This document shows, in pieces, positions 1 to 6,821 of a stretch of DNA of 10,157 bases. The stretch spans positions 1-10,157 of the forward strand of contig NZ_JBNATW010000047.1 of assembly GCF_049701175.1 (NCBI RefSeq), given 5' to 3'. The notes beneath the pieces are model-generated. The model worked only from the letters and a program-made list of their open reading frames with translations, searched no databases and was not told where the DNA came from. Position 1 is the first letter of the stretch. Every line of letters begins with the position of its first letter. Origin of the DNA: Thermovenabulum sp049701175 (GTDB lineage: Bacteria > Bacillota > Thermosediminibacteria > Thermosediminibacterales > Thermosediminibacteraceae). The translations under genes were made by a program, and so were the position numbers.

Positions 1-42
1 CGGATGCCCTAAAATCGGTATTTCATCTGTTTCTCTAATCAT
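1..42 (-). CDS. 5' end of an unidentified gene cut by the window edge
   Basis: An ATG at 42-40 opens a frame that runs off the left edge and reads MIRETDEIPILGHP. An in-frame TAA at 51-49 shows that the frame cannot start much further upstream. It begins 42 nt after the stop of the serine hydrolase gene, on the same strand and with no terminator between, so it would be the next gene of that operon. The ribosome site is weak (AGAG about 12 nt before the ATG). Fourteen residues are too few to name a family. Confidence 0.35.
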   Translation of the reverse strand, partial: MIRETDEIPILGHP

Positions 43-84
43 CGCAATTTACTCTGAGCAGGATATGCAGGTAATTTATTATTA

Positions 85-861
85 CTATTTTGAACTAAAA
101 TAATCGTATATAATTTTTCCCAATAGATTGTGAACCCTAATTCCTTCAAGGTTATCTTTAAGATTGCTCATCATTACGACAACTAATATTTCCCTGCCAT
201 TTACAAAAAGAATCCCTGCATCGTGCTCAATAGTCGGCAGATCTCCCGTCTTATGTGCAAACCGAACATCAGCTGGCATTAACAAAGGCAATTTATTGTT
301 GCACTGCTGTCTAAGAAGTATTTTTATCATTTCCTCTCGGTATTCTGAGGAAATTTCAGAGCCTTCTGCAATTAGCTTTAATATATAATAAGTATCCATA
401 ACAGATGTATAATTATCCAGCCCTTTAGCCTTTGCCTCAAGGTCCATCATTCTTCTTTGTAGAATTGTGTTTCTCATTCCCAATTCTTTTATTTCTTGAT
501 TTATAGCATCCATCCCAAGATAATCTATCAACATATTAGTAGCGGTATTATCGCTTAAAATGATCATAAGTGTAGCTAAATCCCTTATAGAAAGATTCAA
601 ACCAGCATGTAAATCCTGTAATATTCCAAAACCACCCGTTTTATGTTCTTCTTTTAAAATTATTTCTTTGTCAAGATTTATATTTCCTTTTTCTGCTTCT
701 TTGTAGAGTTTCCATAAAATCCATAGTTTTATAATACTTGCAGAAGGATAGACTTGCCCTTCATTTACAAAAATTTTTTCTCCACTTTTTAAATCATGAA
801 TAATTATGCTCCACGTACCTTCAAGTCCTTTTACAGCATCTTTAATTTTTTCTTCGAGCAT
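85..861 (-). CDS. Class A beta-lactamase-like serine hydrolase, no signal peptide
   Basis: A 258-residue penicillin-recognising serine hydrolase. The three hallmark motifs are visible in the right order and spacing: S42-x-x-K45 (nucleophile and base), S103-D-N105, and K204-T-G206. An omega-loop acid may be E142. The length matches the class A core without a leader. The start ATG at 861 has GAGAGG 9 nt upstream. Upstream, an in-frame TAG is reached with only a non-standard ATT in between, so no signal peptide can be recovered by moving the start; the protein begins directly with the first strand of the fold. Related proteins in Firmicutes are generally annotated only as serine hydrolase. Possible roles are hydrolysis of a beta-lactam or of a muropeptide or other amide or ester, but the substrate cannot be told from the sequence. 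It lies 27 nt downstream of a decayed toxin gene. Confidence 0.85.
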   Translation of the reverse strand: MLEEKIKDAVKGLEGTWSIIIHDLKSGEKIFVNEGQVYPSASIIKLWILWKLYKEAEKGNINLDKEIILKEEHKTGGFGILQDLHAGLNLSIRDLATLMIILSDNTATNMLIDYLGMDAINQEIKELGMRNTILQRRMMDLEAKAKGLDNYTSVMDTYYILKLIAEGSEISSEYREEMIKILLRQQCNNKLPLLMPADVRFAHKTGDLPTIEHDAGILFVNGREILVVVMMSNLKDNLEGIRVHNLLGKIIYDYFSSK

Positions 862-888
862 ATTCTTAAACCTCTCAATTTTCTATAA

Positions 889-1209
889 TTATGCCTTCAA
901 TACATAATCAGGGTAAAATTGGAGCCTCCTATCCGAGTAGAGAGGCAAAAAACAATTGATCGATAGAAAAACCTTCTTAAAATTATATAATTTTGCATAA
1001 GAAATAATATCATCTAAAAAAATATACACGTCTTTTAAATTATGTTTAACGATATTATATATCGCTTTAAAATCTATATCTCCATACTGATGGGCAAGTA
1101 AATTCCTCAATCCTATCATGCTTTCTAAAGGCTTAATAAGTTCTTGTCTAATTACTTTTTCTTTTGCTAAAATATCTGCCATATCAGATAAATAAATGGG
1201 TTCTTCCAT
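889..1209 (-). pseudogene. hepT: Truncated HepT/DUF86 toxin (C-terminal part)
   Basis: The 106-codon frame contains the signature of HepT-like HEPN proteins, R-x4-H-x-Y, in RNLLAHQY. It is preceded by the usual amphipathic region (LSDMADILAKEKVI) and followed by a conserved acidic turn (GDID) and a last helix. In MNT/HepT systems HepT is a ribonuclease neutralised by an adenylylating nucleotidyltransferase. HepT proteins usually have about 130-140 residues, and here the first two helices are missing from the frame. An in-frame TAA lies a few codons before the ATG, and AAGGA sits only one base from that ATG, so translation starts poorly. The last 30 or so residues look like run-through beyond the natural end. 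No nucleotidyltransferase partner lies upstream, where a tRNA gene is found instead. I read this as a decayed orphan toxin gene. A functional short HEPN protein is less likely. Confidence 0.6.
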
Positions 1210-1217
1210 TCCTTCAT

Positions 1218-1385
1218 CTATTTACCATCGGTTAATTCCATCCTTATCTTTTCTTTAGTAGATTTAAAATAAGTATCGATTATATGCATTTGGTCAATAT
1301 AATAATAAAAATTTTTAGCACGAAACTTTTTTAAAATTTCCTCACGGAAAATAAAGTATGGAAATACACCTCTGTAGAAATATTT
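1218..1385 (-). pseudogene. Open fragment upstream of the HepT remnant, possibly its N-terminal helix
   Basis: A frame of 55 codons, open from a TAA at 1388-1386 to a TAG at 1220-1218, has no plausible ATG, GTG or TTG start near its beginning. Its second half (FYYYIDQMHIIDTYFKS) has the helical aromatic pattern seen in the first helix of many DUF86/HepT proteins. If so, the parent gene lost roughly 45-50 internal codons plus frame. This is an inference from pattern only; it could instead be the tail of another lost gene. Confidence 0.25.
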
Positions 1386-1399
1386 TTAATTTCAATTAT

Positions 1400-1430
1400 A
1401 TTATAACACATCTTTTAAATATTAAATCAA
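1400..1430 (-). promoter_or_regulatory. Candidate sigma-A promoter for the HepT-remnant/serine hydrolase unit
   Basis: On the minus strand TATAAT (1405-1400) is preceded by TGT, an extended -10 of the form TGnTATAAT. A possible -35 TTGATT lies at 1430-1425 with a long 19-nt spacer. It lies just downstream of the tRNA terminator, so it would start a new transcript near 1393. Confidence 0.5.
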
Positions 1431-1440
1431 TATCGTAGTA

Positions 1441-1472
1441 TAAATAAAAAACTTCCCTTTTTATAGGGAAGT
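1441..1472 (-). terminator. Rho-independent terminator after tRNA-Leu(CAA)
   Basis: A perfect 8-bp stem (ACTTCCCT at 1451-1458 with AGGGAAGT at 1465-1472), a 6-nt loop and a T-run on the minus strand (opposite 1446-1451). It lies 18 nt beyond the tRNA 3' end. It probably also ends transcripts running through from the sigma-54 activator gene, which has no terminator of its own. Confidence 0.9.
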
Positions 1473-1490
1473 CGCATTTCTAAAATAAAC

Positions 1491-1578
1491 TGGTGCCGAA
1501 GGCGGGAGTCGAACCCGCACGGGTTTAGGGCCCACCGGATTTTGAGTCCGGCGCGTCTGCCAATTCCACCACTTCGGC
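1491..1578 (-). tRNA. tRNA-Leu, anticodon CAA (reads UUG)
   Basis: An 88-nt class II tRNA with the 3' CCA encoded. The acceptor stem GCCGAAG pairs with CTTCGGC and is followed by discriminator A and CCA. The anticodon arm is CCGGA-CTCAAAA-TCCGG, giving anticodon CAA. The long variable arm (GGGCCC region) is typical of leucine tRNA, and the T arm is GCGGG-TTCGACT-CCCGC. The gene is solitary, with its own promoter and terminator. Its first 27 nt are identical to those of the second tRNA-Leu in this window. Confidence 0.97.
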
Positions 1579-1599
1579 ACAGATCAAACTGCAATAAAT

Positions 1600-1628
1600 A
1601 TAATACCACAAGATTTTTCATTATTCAA
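1600..1628 (-). promoter_or_regulatory. Sigma-A promoter of tRNA-Leu(CAA)
   Basis: -35 TTGAAT (1628-1623), 17-nt spacer, -10 TATTAT (1605-1600). The spacer ends in TGTGG, exactly as in the promoter of the other tRNA-Leu. The -10 lies 21 nt before the mature 5' end, leaving room for a short RNase P-cleaved leader. Confidence 0.7.
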
Positions 1629-1645
1629 TAGCAAATTATGCGAAT

Positions 1646-3427
1646 TTAGCATTGCAAATTGTATTGCTTCAGCTTATTATACAAAGTGCTTCTTGAAATA
1701 TTTAAAGCCTTAGCAGTTTTTGTCTTATTAAAAGAAAACTTTTTTAATGTTTCGATGATCACCTTTTTTTCCGCTAAATCGGCAGCTTTTTCCAAATCAA
1801 GGTTGTCAAAATTATTGACTGCAGATAATTCATTGGAAGAAGTTATAAAACTTAACTTTGTTTTGATATTTAATGGCAGCATCTCTTCATTAATTATTCC
1901 ATCCTCCGATAAAATCACAAGCCTTTCCACTATATTTTTGAGTTCCCTCACATTCCCTGGCCATGAATAATCCAAAAAGAATTTTATGACCTTTGGGTCT
2001 ACTTTCTTTATTTTTTTGTTGTAAATTTCTTCAAATTCCTCAATAAAGCTGTTCATTAGTAAAATTATATCTTCTTTTCTTTCTCTAAGGGGCGGGATCT
2101 CGATAGTAATAACATTTATCCTGTAATACAAATCTTTTCTAAACTCATTTTTTTCAATTAAATTTTCAAGCGGTCTATTGGTAGCACAAATAATCCTGAC
2201 ATCGACTTTTAAAGGTTTTGTGCCTCCTACCTTGTAGAAAGTGCCGTCCTGAAGAACCCTTAATAATTTTGCCTGCATTTCAAGGGGAAGTTCTCCGATT
2301 TCATCTAAAAATACGGTTCCTCCATCCGCAACTTCAAGAAGACCGGGCTTTCCTTGTCTGCTTGCCCCAGAAAATGCTCCTGCTTCATATCCGAAAAGCT
2401 CGCTTTCAAAGAGGTTAGGAGGAATAGCCGCACAATTCAGTTTTACTATAGGAGCACTTTTCCTTTCGCTGTTTTCGTGTATAGCTGATGCTATAAGCTC
2501 TTTCCCCGTCCCGCTTTCACCGATTATAAGCACAGGTACGGAGAGATTTGCAACCTTTTTTGCAAGTTCCACGGCCTTAATCATGATTTTATTTTTACTT
2601 TTGAGTTTGCCAAATATAAAATCCGACCCAGAAAACGTGCTTAATTTTTCTTCTAAAAGGGTTAATTTTTTTGCGGTTTTATCAAGTTCAAAATGAAGTT
2701 TTAAATTATTTGTTATATCAACACAATTTATTATCAAACCGTCAAGCCAGTTTCCATAGCAAAAGGGCCTGATTTTTACAGAAAACACCTTTCCATCGCT
2801 TTTCAGCTCCCAAGTTTTTTCTTCGTTAATGTTTTTACTTTCTCTTAAATGTATGTAAGACTCATTCGGAAATATTCTTTTGAGCATAGATTCTTTATCA
2901 CTAATAGGTCCAAAATACTCTTCGAAATATTTGTTGTAAAAAATTGGATTTAGCTCGCTATCCAAAACGCAAATACCGGTATCGATATTTTCCAATACAA
3001 CTTTTTGGAATCCTACCGCTCTTTCCAATTGATTTGAAAAGGCATCACATATGGTTTTTGCAGTTATCAATCCCAATATATTGCCGTTTTTATCTTTTAC
3101 CGGCGCCCTTGAAATCCCAAGCTCCCTCATTTTTGCTCGGGCATCCAAAAGCATCATTTCTGCAGGAATGAAAATAACATCTTTCACCATTATATCTTTT
3201 ACCGGTGTTTTTATGCTAATACCCCTTGCATAAGCCTTTGCCACATCATTTCGCGTCATAATGCCCGTTATATTCTTACTGTTGTCTAAAATCAACACCT
3301 CTTCAGCCTGTCTTAATAGCATCAACTCGTTTAATTTTTCGAGTTCTGTTTCCTGAGAAACCCAAAGGATATCTTCTTTCACAGCATCCTTAACCTTTAT
3401 ATCGAGAAGGAAATCTTGTGCTTCCAC
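1646..3427 (-). CDS. Sigma-54-dependent activator with CBS pair, PAS, AAA+ and Fis-type HTH
   Basis: A 593-residue enhancer-binding protein. In order it has two CBS motifs (about 11-67 and 74-132), a PAS domain (about 142-237), a short coiled linker, and the AAA+ domain. The AAA+ domain shows Walker A GESGTGK (303-309), the sigma-54 contact loop GAFSGA (350-355), Walker B FLDE with D375 and E376, and the WPGNVREL motif near 489. A Fis-type helix-turn-helix (NKTKTAKALNISRSTLYNKL) follows at about 567-586. There is no receiver domain, so input is probably a ligand. CBS pairs often bind adenine nucleotides or SAM, and the PAS may sense redox state or a metabolite. I start it at GTG 3427 because GAGGTGG (3439-3433) lies 5 nt upstream; the longer GTG start at 3436 overlaps that site. 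The contact loop has Ser where Thr is usual. The gene follows the lipoyl-E3 gene, whose promoter looks sigma-54 dependent, making that gene the likeliest target. Confidence 0.95.
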   Translation of the reverse strand: MEAQDFLLDIKVKDAVKEDILWVSQETELEKLNELMLLRQAEEVLILDNSKNITGIMTRNDVAKAYARGISIKTPVKDIMVKDVIFIPAEMMLLDARAKMRELGISRAPVKDKNGNILGLITAKTICDAFSNQLERAVGFQKVVLENIDTGICVLDSELNPIFYNKYFEEYFGPISDKESMLKRIFPNESYIHLRESKNINEEKTWELKSDGKVFSVKIRPFCYGNWLDGLIINCVDITNNLKLHFELDKTAKKLTLLEEKLSTFSGSDFIFGKLKSKNKIMIKAVELAKKVANLSVPVLIIGESGTGKELIASAIHENSERKSAPIVKLNCAAIPPNLFESELFGYEAGAFSGASRQGKPGLLEVADGGTVFLDEIGELPLEMQAKLLRVLQDGTFYKVGGTKPLKVDVRIICATNRPLENLIEKNEFRKDLYYRINVITIEIPPLRERKEDIILLMNSFIEEFEEIYNKKIKKVDPKVIKFFLDYSWPGNVRELKNIVERLVILSEDGIINEEMLPLNIKTKLSFITSSNELSAVNNFDNLDLEKAADLAEKKVIIETLKKFSFNKTKTAKALNISRSTLYNKLKQYNLQC

Positions 3428-3432
3428 AACTA

Positions 3433-3439
3433 CCACCTC
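3433..3439 (-). promoter_or_regulatory. Ribosome site that fixes the activator start at 3427
   Basis: GAGGTGG is followed by a 5-nt spacer and GTG GAA GCA. The upstream in-frame GTG at 3436-3434 lies within this site, so it cannot be the start served by it. Confidence 0.75.
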
Positions 3440-3528
3440 ATAGGATAAATTCTATATTTATTGTCTTATTCCTTCCAGATATATTTATAAAATCAAATAT
3501 ATTGTTTCTAAAATTTATTAAAAATCGT

Positions 3529-3566
3529 AAAAAAAGCCGGCATACTGTAAAAAAGTAAAGCCGGCT
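3529..3566 (-). terminator. Rho-independent terminator after the lipoyl-E3 gene
   Basis: The stem GCCGGCT/AGCCGGC (3566-3560 with 3541-3535) is extended inside by TACT/AGTA pairs (3543-3546 with 3554-3557) and followed by a run of seven T on the minus strand. It begins 14 nt after the E3 stop and separates that gene from the activator gene, which is therefore probably transcribed from its own promoter or by read-through. Confidence 0.85.
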
Positions 3567-3580
3567 AATATTAAAAAGGT

Positions 3581-5254
3581 TTAAAGAGAATGAATCGGCC
3601 TATCAAAAGCGGCATGGGCTGCTTCCATAATGCATTCGGAATATGTCGGGTGTGCGTGAACCACTTCAGCCAATTCTTTTGCGGTCATTCCCCTTTCTAT
3701 TGCAACCTTTGCTTCATGTATAAGGTCCGCCGCACCTTCCCCTAAAATGTGCACACCCAAAATTTTACCCGTGCTTTTATCCGAAATAATTTTTACAAAT
3801 CCCTCTTCTTCGCCATCCGCTTTAGCTTTACCGCTTGCAAGGTAGTAGAACTTTCCAACTTTTACATCATATCCTTTTTCCTTTGCCTGCACCTCCGTCA
3901 AACCTACTGATGCAATTTCGGGATGAGTAAAGACGGCTGAGGGAATGTTTTCAAATTCCATTTTACTTTTTATACCCATTATATTTTCTGCTGCTATAAT
4001 GCCTTCCTTTGATGCCACATGGGCAAGCATCAGTCCACCCGTCAAATCTCCCACCGCATATACACCTTCTACACTGGTCATCATGTGTTCATCTACTTTT
4101 ACGGCAGATTTCACCATTTCTATCCCTAAATCTTCTAGTCCCAGTCCTTCGCTGTTTATGGCCCTTCCTATTGAAACAAATACTTTATCGGATGTAAATA
4201 TTTTACTTTCCCCTTTAACCTCTGCAAAAACAGCTAAACCCCCATTTTCCACCTGTTCTATCTTCACTACTTTTGCAGAAGTTACAACCTTTATCCCCTT
4301 TTTTTCTGCAATATCCCTTAATCCTTCCGAAATCTCTTCATCCATATTAGGTAAAATCCTCGGCATGAGCTCGATAACCGTTACCTTTACCCCAAAGGAA
4401 TTAAAAATAAAGGCGTATTCCATGCCGATGACACCACCTCCGATTATCACAAGGTTTGCAGGAAGTACGGTGTTTTCCAAAATTTCATCGCTATTTTGTA
4501 CACCGGGTAAATCTATTCCGGGTATGGGCAAAACCGCAGGTCTTGAACCCGTTGCAAGAATTATACCCCTTTCAGCCTTTACTATAATCCTTTTATTCTC
4601 TTTTATAACCTCAACGGTATTCTTATTTAATAGCTTTGCAGTGCCGTGTAGGAAATTAACCTTATTTGCAATCAAAAGCCCTTCAATGCCGTTTCGAAGA
4701 CTATATACAACATTGTTTTTCCTTTCCATAATTTTCTCATAGCTTATGTCAAAATCCGTTATTCTTATGCCATATTCTTGTGCCCTTTTAACGTAATCTA
4801 TAATTTTTGCCGATTTTGCGAGGGTTTTAGTAGGTATGCAGCCCCTATTTAGGCAGGTACCGCCTAATTTATCCTTTTCCACTAATACCACCTTTACCCC
4901 CAATTGAGCGGCTTTTATAGCAGCAACGTATCCACCAGGGCCTCCTCCCAAAATTGCTATGTCGCAGGTTAAGGTTTCTTCGTTTGAAGGTTGAGTACTA
5001 TCTACTTTTTCTACGCCTATCTCTTCAATATTAGCCACTACATCCCCGACTTTTACCATTTTCCCTTCTTCAACATTAATTTTTGTCAATCTTCCATCAC
5101 AGGGGGCTTCAACCTCCATGTTCACCTTCAAAGCAGAAATTTCAAAAAGAATTTCACCTTTTTTTACCAAATCCCCTTCCTTTTTGTGCCATTTTACAAG
5201 CGTAGCTTCTTCCAAAGTTGGAGAAAATTTTGGAACCTTTATTTCAACAAGCAT
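3581..5254 (-). CDS. lpdA: Dihydrolipoamide dehydrogenase (E3) with N-terminal lipoyl domain
   Basis: A 557-residue hybrid. Residues 1-77 form a lipoyl/biotinyl-type domain whose modified lysine should be K43 (ALKVNMEVEAP, spaced correctly from the AP turn). A linker of about 18 residues follows. From about 97 on it is a full FAD disulfide oxidoreductase. It has the FAD-binding GGGPGG (103-108), the redox pair C134-LNRG-C139, a second Rossmann motif GGGVIG for NAD, the FAD motif YAVGD, and the C-terminal catalytic HPTYSE. The reaction is reoxidation of dihydrolipoamide with NAD+. Lipoyl-bearing E3 enzymes are known in acetoin, pyruvate and related 2-oxo-acid dehydrogenase complexes. No E1, E2 or glycine-cleavage gene is in this window, so the partner complex is unknown. 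The ATG has AAGGAGG 6 nt upstream. Expression is probably sigma-54 dependent, from the promoter at 5289-5305. Confidence 0.95.
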   Translation of the reverse strand: MLVEIKVPKFSPTLEEATLVKWHKKEGDLVKKGEILFEISALKVNMEVEAPCDGRLTKINVEEGKMVKVGDVVANIEEIGVEKVDSTQPSNEETLTCDIAILGGGPGGYVAAIKAAQLGVKVVLVEKDKLGGTCLNRGCIPTKTLAKSAKIIDYVKRAQEYGIRITDFDISYEKIMERKNNVVYSLRNGIEGLLIANKVNFLHGTAKLLNKNTVEVIKENKRIIVKAERGIILATGSRPAVLPIPGIDLPGVQNSDEILENTVLPANLVIIGGGVIGMEYAFIFNSFGVKVTVIELMPRILPNMDEEISEGLRDIAEKKGIKVVTSAKVVKIEQVENGGLAVFAEVKGESKIFTSDKVFVSIGRAINSEGLGLEDLGIEMVKSAVKVDEHMMTSVEGVYAVGDLTGGLMLAHVASKEGIIAAENIMGIKSKMEFENIPSAVFTHPEIASVGLTEVQAKEKGYDVKVGKFYYLASGKAKADGEEEGFVKIISDKSTGKILGVHILGEGAADLIHEAKVAIERGMTAKELAEVVHAHPTYSECIMEAAHAAFDRPIHSL

Positions 5255-5288
5255 AAACGTCCTCCTTTTTGTTTTTTTTTAAATACAT

Positions 5289-5305
5289 TGCAAAAAAAAT
5301 ACCAG
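5289..5305 (-). promoter_or_regulatory. Sigma-54 (-24/-12) promoter of the lipoyl-E3 gene
   Basis: The minus strand reads CTGGTATTTTTTTTGCA. The GG (5303-5302) and GC (5291-5290) dinucleotides are separated by exactly 10 nt, as sigma-54 requires, and the match to YTGGYAYnnnnnTTGCW is good. Transcription would start near 5278, just before AAGGAGG (5267-5261) and the ATG at 5254. The T-tract before the -12 element is a feature known to favour sigma-54 binding. Its position next to a gene for a sigma-54 activator adds support. The same T-run could instead serve a weak terminator. Confidence 0.7.
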
Positions 5306-5320
5306 CTTTCAAATGCCGTA
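5292..5320 (-). terminator. Possible weak terminator after the glycosyltransferase gene
   Basis: Twelve nt after the glycosyltransferase stop, TACGGC can pair with GCTGGTA with one bulge and one G-U pair around an 8-nt loop, followed by T8. The stem is short and imperfect, and it overlaps the sigma-54 promoter. Either or both readings may be true. Confidence 0.3.
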
Positions 5321-5331
5321 AAATTCTATGC

Positions 5332-6003
5332 CTATTGTATTATTTTTTGAACAAATGTATAAAGAATGTCCAATAGCTGTTTTCCTCTGTGGACAAACCC
5401 CTTTAAATCCTTTTTTGTCCCTTCATGATGCATATTAGTTAAAATCTCCTTTACCCTTCCCCCTTTTTTAATTACATCAATGGTAATACCCACTTCCATC
5501 CCGTAGCCTTTGGGGAAGCATTTTAATTCCTCTAAAAACTTCCTTTTTACAGCTCTTTGCCCCGAAAGGGGAAAATTAAAAAATTTTTTTGTGAAAACGT
5601 AAATTCCAACCCTCGCAAAACCCTTTGTAATGCCGAACCCGCCTTCTTTAATATTAGAAGTTTTTTTAAAGCCGGCAACGGTCATATCTGCTTCGCCGTG
5701 TATTATAGGGTTTATCAGCGCTAAAATATCTTCTCTGTCAAATTTAATATCCGCATCGAGAAACAATATAATATCTCCTTCAGCTTCTTTAAAGCCCGCA
5801 AAGCATGCGTATCCCTTGCCGTGATTTTTTTTCAGGTTCACTACTTTAACCCCTTTTATTTCTGCTTTTTTCCCTGTATCGTCTGTCGACCCATCGTTTA
5901 CGACGATAATCTCATTTATTTCTTTTATCTTTTTTAGCGAGTCTATCACAGATTCTATTTTTTTTGCCTCATTATATGCCGGAATCACCGCACTTATTTT
6001 CAT
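5332..6003 (-). CDS. Family 2 (GT-A) glycosyltransferase, soluble
   Basis: A 223-residue GT2-type enzyme. It opens with the nucleotide-sugar binding strand ISAVIPAYNE, then VVNDGSTDDT (36-43 region) and the metal-binding D83-A-D85 after IILFL. The later SGQRAV and GYGMEVG segments are typical of the acceptor side in dolichyl-phosphate-sugar-synthase-like and glucosyl-3-phosphoglycerate-synthase-like members. It has no transmembrane segment, so it is a catalytic domain only, probably cytosolic or peripheral. The donor and acceptor cannot be predicted. The ATG has GGGTGG about 7 nt upstream. It is divergent from the L,D-transpeptidase gene across 71 nt, so a cell-envelope role is plausible but not shown. 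It is separated from the E3 gene by that gene's own promoter. Confidence 0.88.
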   Translation of the reverse strand: MKISAVIPAYNEAKKIESVIDSLKKIKEINEIIVVNDGSTDDTGKKAEIKGVKVVNLKKNHGKGYACFAGFKEAEGDIILFLDADIKFDREDILALINPIIHGEADMTVAGFKKTSNIKEGGFGITKGFARVGIYVFTKKFFNFPLSGQRAVKRKFLEELKCFPKGYGMEVGITIDVIKKGGRVKEILTNMHHEGTKKDLKGFVHRGKQLLDILYTFVQKIIQ

Positions 6004-6026
6004 TATGGACCACCCGGTATTAAAAT

Positions 6027-6040
6027 GAATTTATAAATTC
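6027..6040. repeat. 14-bp palindrome between two divergent genes
   Basis: GAATTTATAAATTC is a perfect dyad midway between the glycosyltransferase start (6003) and the L,D-transpeptidase start (6075). It could be an operator or part of overlapping -10 regions. Being entirely A/T inside, it may also be chance. Confidence 0.3.
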
Positions 6041-6060
6041 TCCTGTGGAAAAATAATTTT

Positions 6061-6069
6061 GGGAGGTGA
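6061..6069 (+). promoter_or_regulatory. Ribosome site that fixes a TTG start at 6075
   Basis: GGGAGGTGA is an almost ideal Shine-Dalgarno sequence, 8 nt (counted from GGAGG) before TTG at 6075. The in-frame GTG at 6066-6068 is part of the site itself and so is not the start. Confidence 0.75.
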
Positions 6070-6074
6070 ATTTA

Positions 6075-6821
6075 TTGTACAAAAATAAGCACATTCAAAA
6101 GGGCGAAGGAAAGTTTTTCGCTATTATAATTATTTTTTTTATAGTTTTTTATACCCTCCGAATACCCTTCACTTATGCAAAAAGTTTTGATTTAAATAAA
6201 AAAAACGCCGAAAATTTTTCGGCAGAAAAAAAACAACCTAAAGGGGAAGTATCAATCGTAATTTACACATTAGAAAGAAAGCTCTGCGTTCTTATAGACG
6301 GTAAAGTTCACAAAACCTACAGGGTAGCAGTAGGCACTTTTGAAACTCCAACCCCCATCGGCTTATTTAAAATCATTGAAAAAGCTAAGTGGGGTGAAGG
6401 ATTCGGCTCCCGATGGATGAGGCTCAGCGTTCCCTGGGGGATATACGGAATCCACGGCACCAACCGACCATCGTCCATAGGGGGTTTTGCTTCCCATGGA
6501 TGTATTAGAATGCACAATAAAAATGTAGAAGAACTTTATTCCATGGTAAAGGTCGGGACAAAGGTATATATCGTAGGAGGTATAGATGGGCCCTTTACCT
6601 TTGGTTTTAGGACCCTTGTAGAAGGTTCTCGCGGCTCTGATGTACAGGAAGTACAAAAAAGGCTCCATAATTACGGCTATTACAGCGGAAATTTTGACGG
6701 AATCTTCGGTTGGGGAACGAAAGCTTCCGTTATAGCTTTTCAGATAAAAAATGGGCTTAGGCCTACGGGCATAGTTGACACAGAAACTTATGAAAAACTC
6801 GGCATTTTCAGGTTTGAGTAA
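6075..6821 (+). CDS. L,D-transpeptidase (YkuD) with C-terminal peptidoglycan-binding domain
   Basis: A 248-residue envelope enzyme. Residues about 14-35 form one hydrophobic segment (FFAIIIIFFIVFYTLRI) that acts as a signal anchor or signal peptide. A charged linker follows. The YkuD catalytic domain (about 58-167) has the conserved H127 in GIHGTN and the active-site SHGCIRM with H141 and C143. A PG_binding_1 domain fills about 184-245 (SDVQEVQKRLHNYGYY, FDGIFGWGT). Such enzymes form 3-3 crosslinks or attach partners to peptidoglycan outside the membrane, with a Cys acyl-enzyme, and are insensitive to most penicillins. This is the only plus-strand gene here. Its last 14 bases overlap the end of the P1 peptidase gene, and no terminator lies between the two. 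Confidence 0.95.
   Translation: MYKNKHIQKGEGKFFAIIIIFFIVFYTLRIPFTYAKSFDLNKKNAENFSAEKKQPKGEVSIVIYTLERKLCVLIDGKVHKTYRVAVGTFETPTPIGLFKIIEKAKWGEGFGSRWMRLSVPWGIYGIHGTNRPSSIGGFASHGCIRMHNKNVEELYSMVKVGTKVYIVGGIDGPFTFGFRTLVEGSRGSDVQEVQKRLHNYGYYSGNFDGIFGWGTKASVIAFQIKNGLRPTGIVDTETYEKLGIFRFE

Noticed and set aside
1427..1621. 64-codon frame on the minus strand
   Set aside because: It is a read-through of the tRNA-Leu(CAA) gene and its terminator; a well-known artefact (the CGFDSRL-type string comes from the T arm).
3945..4742. 265-codon frame on the plus strand
   Set aside because: It is antisense to the well-supported lipoyl-E3 gene, has a Ser/Phe/Ile-rich low-information sequence and no ribosome site.
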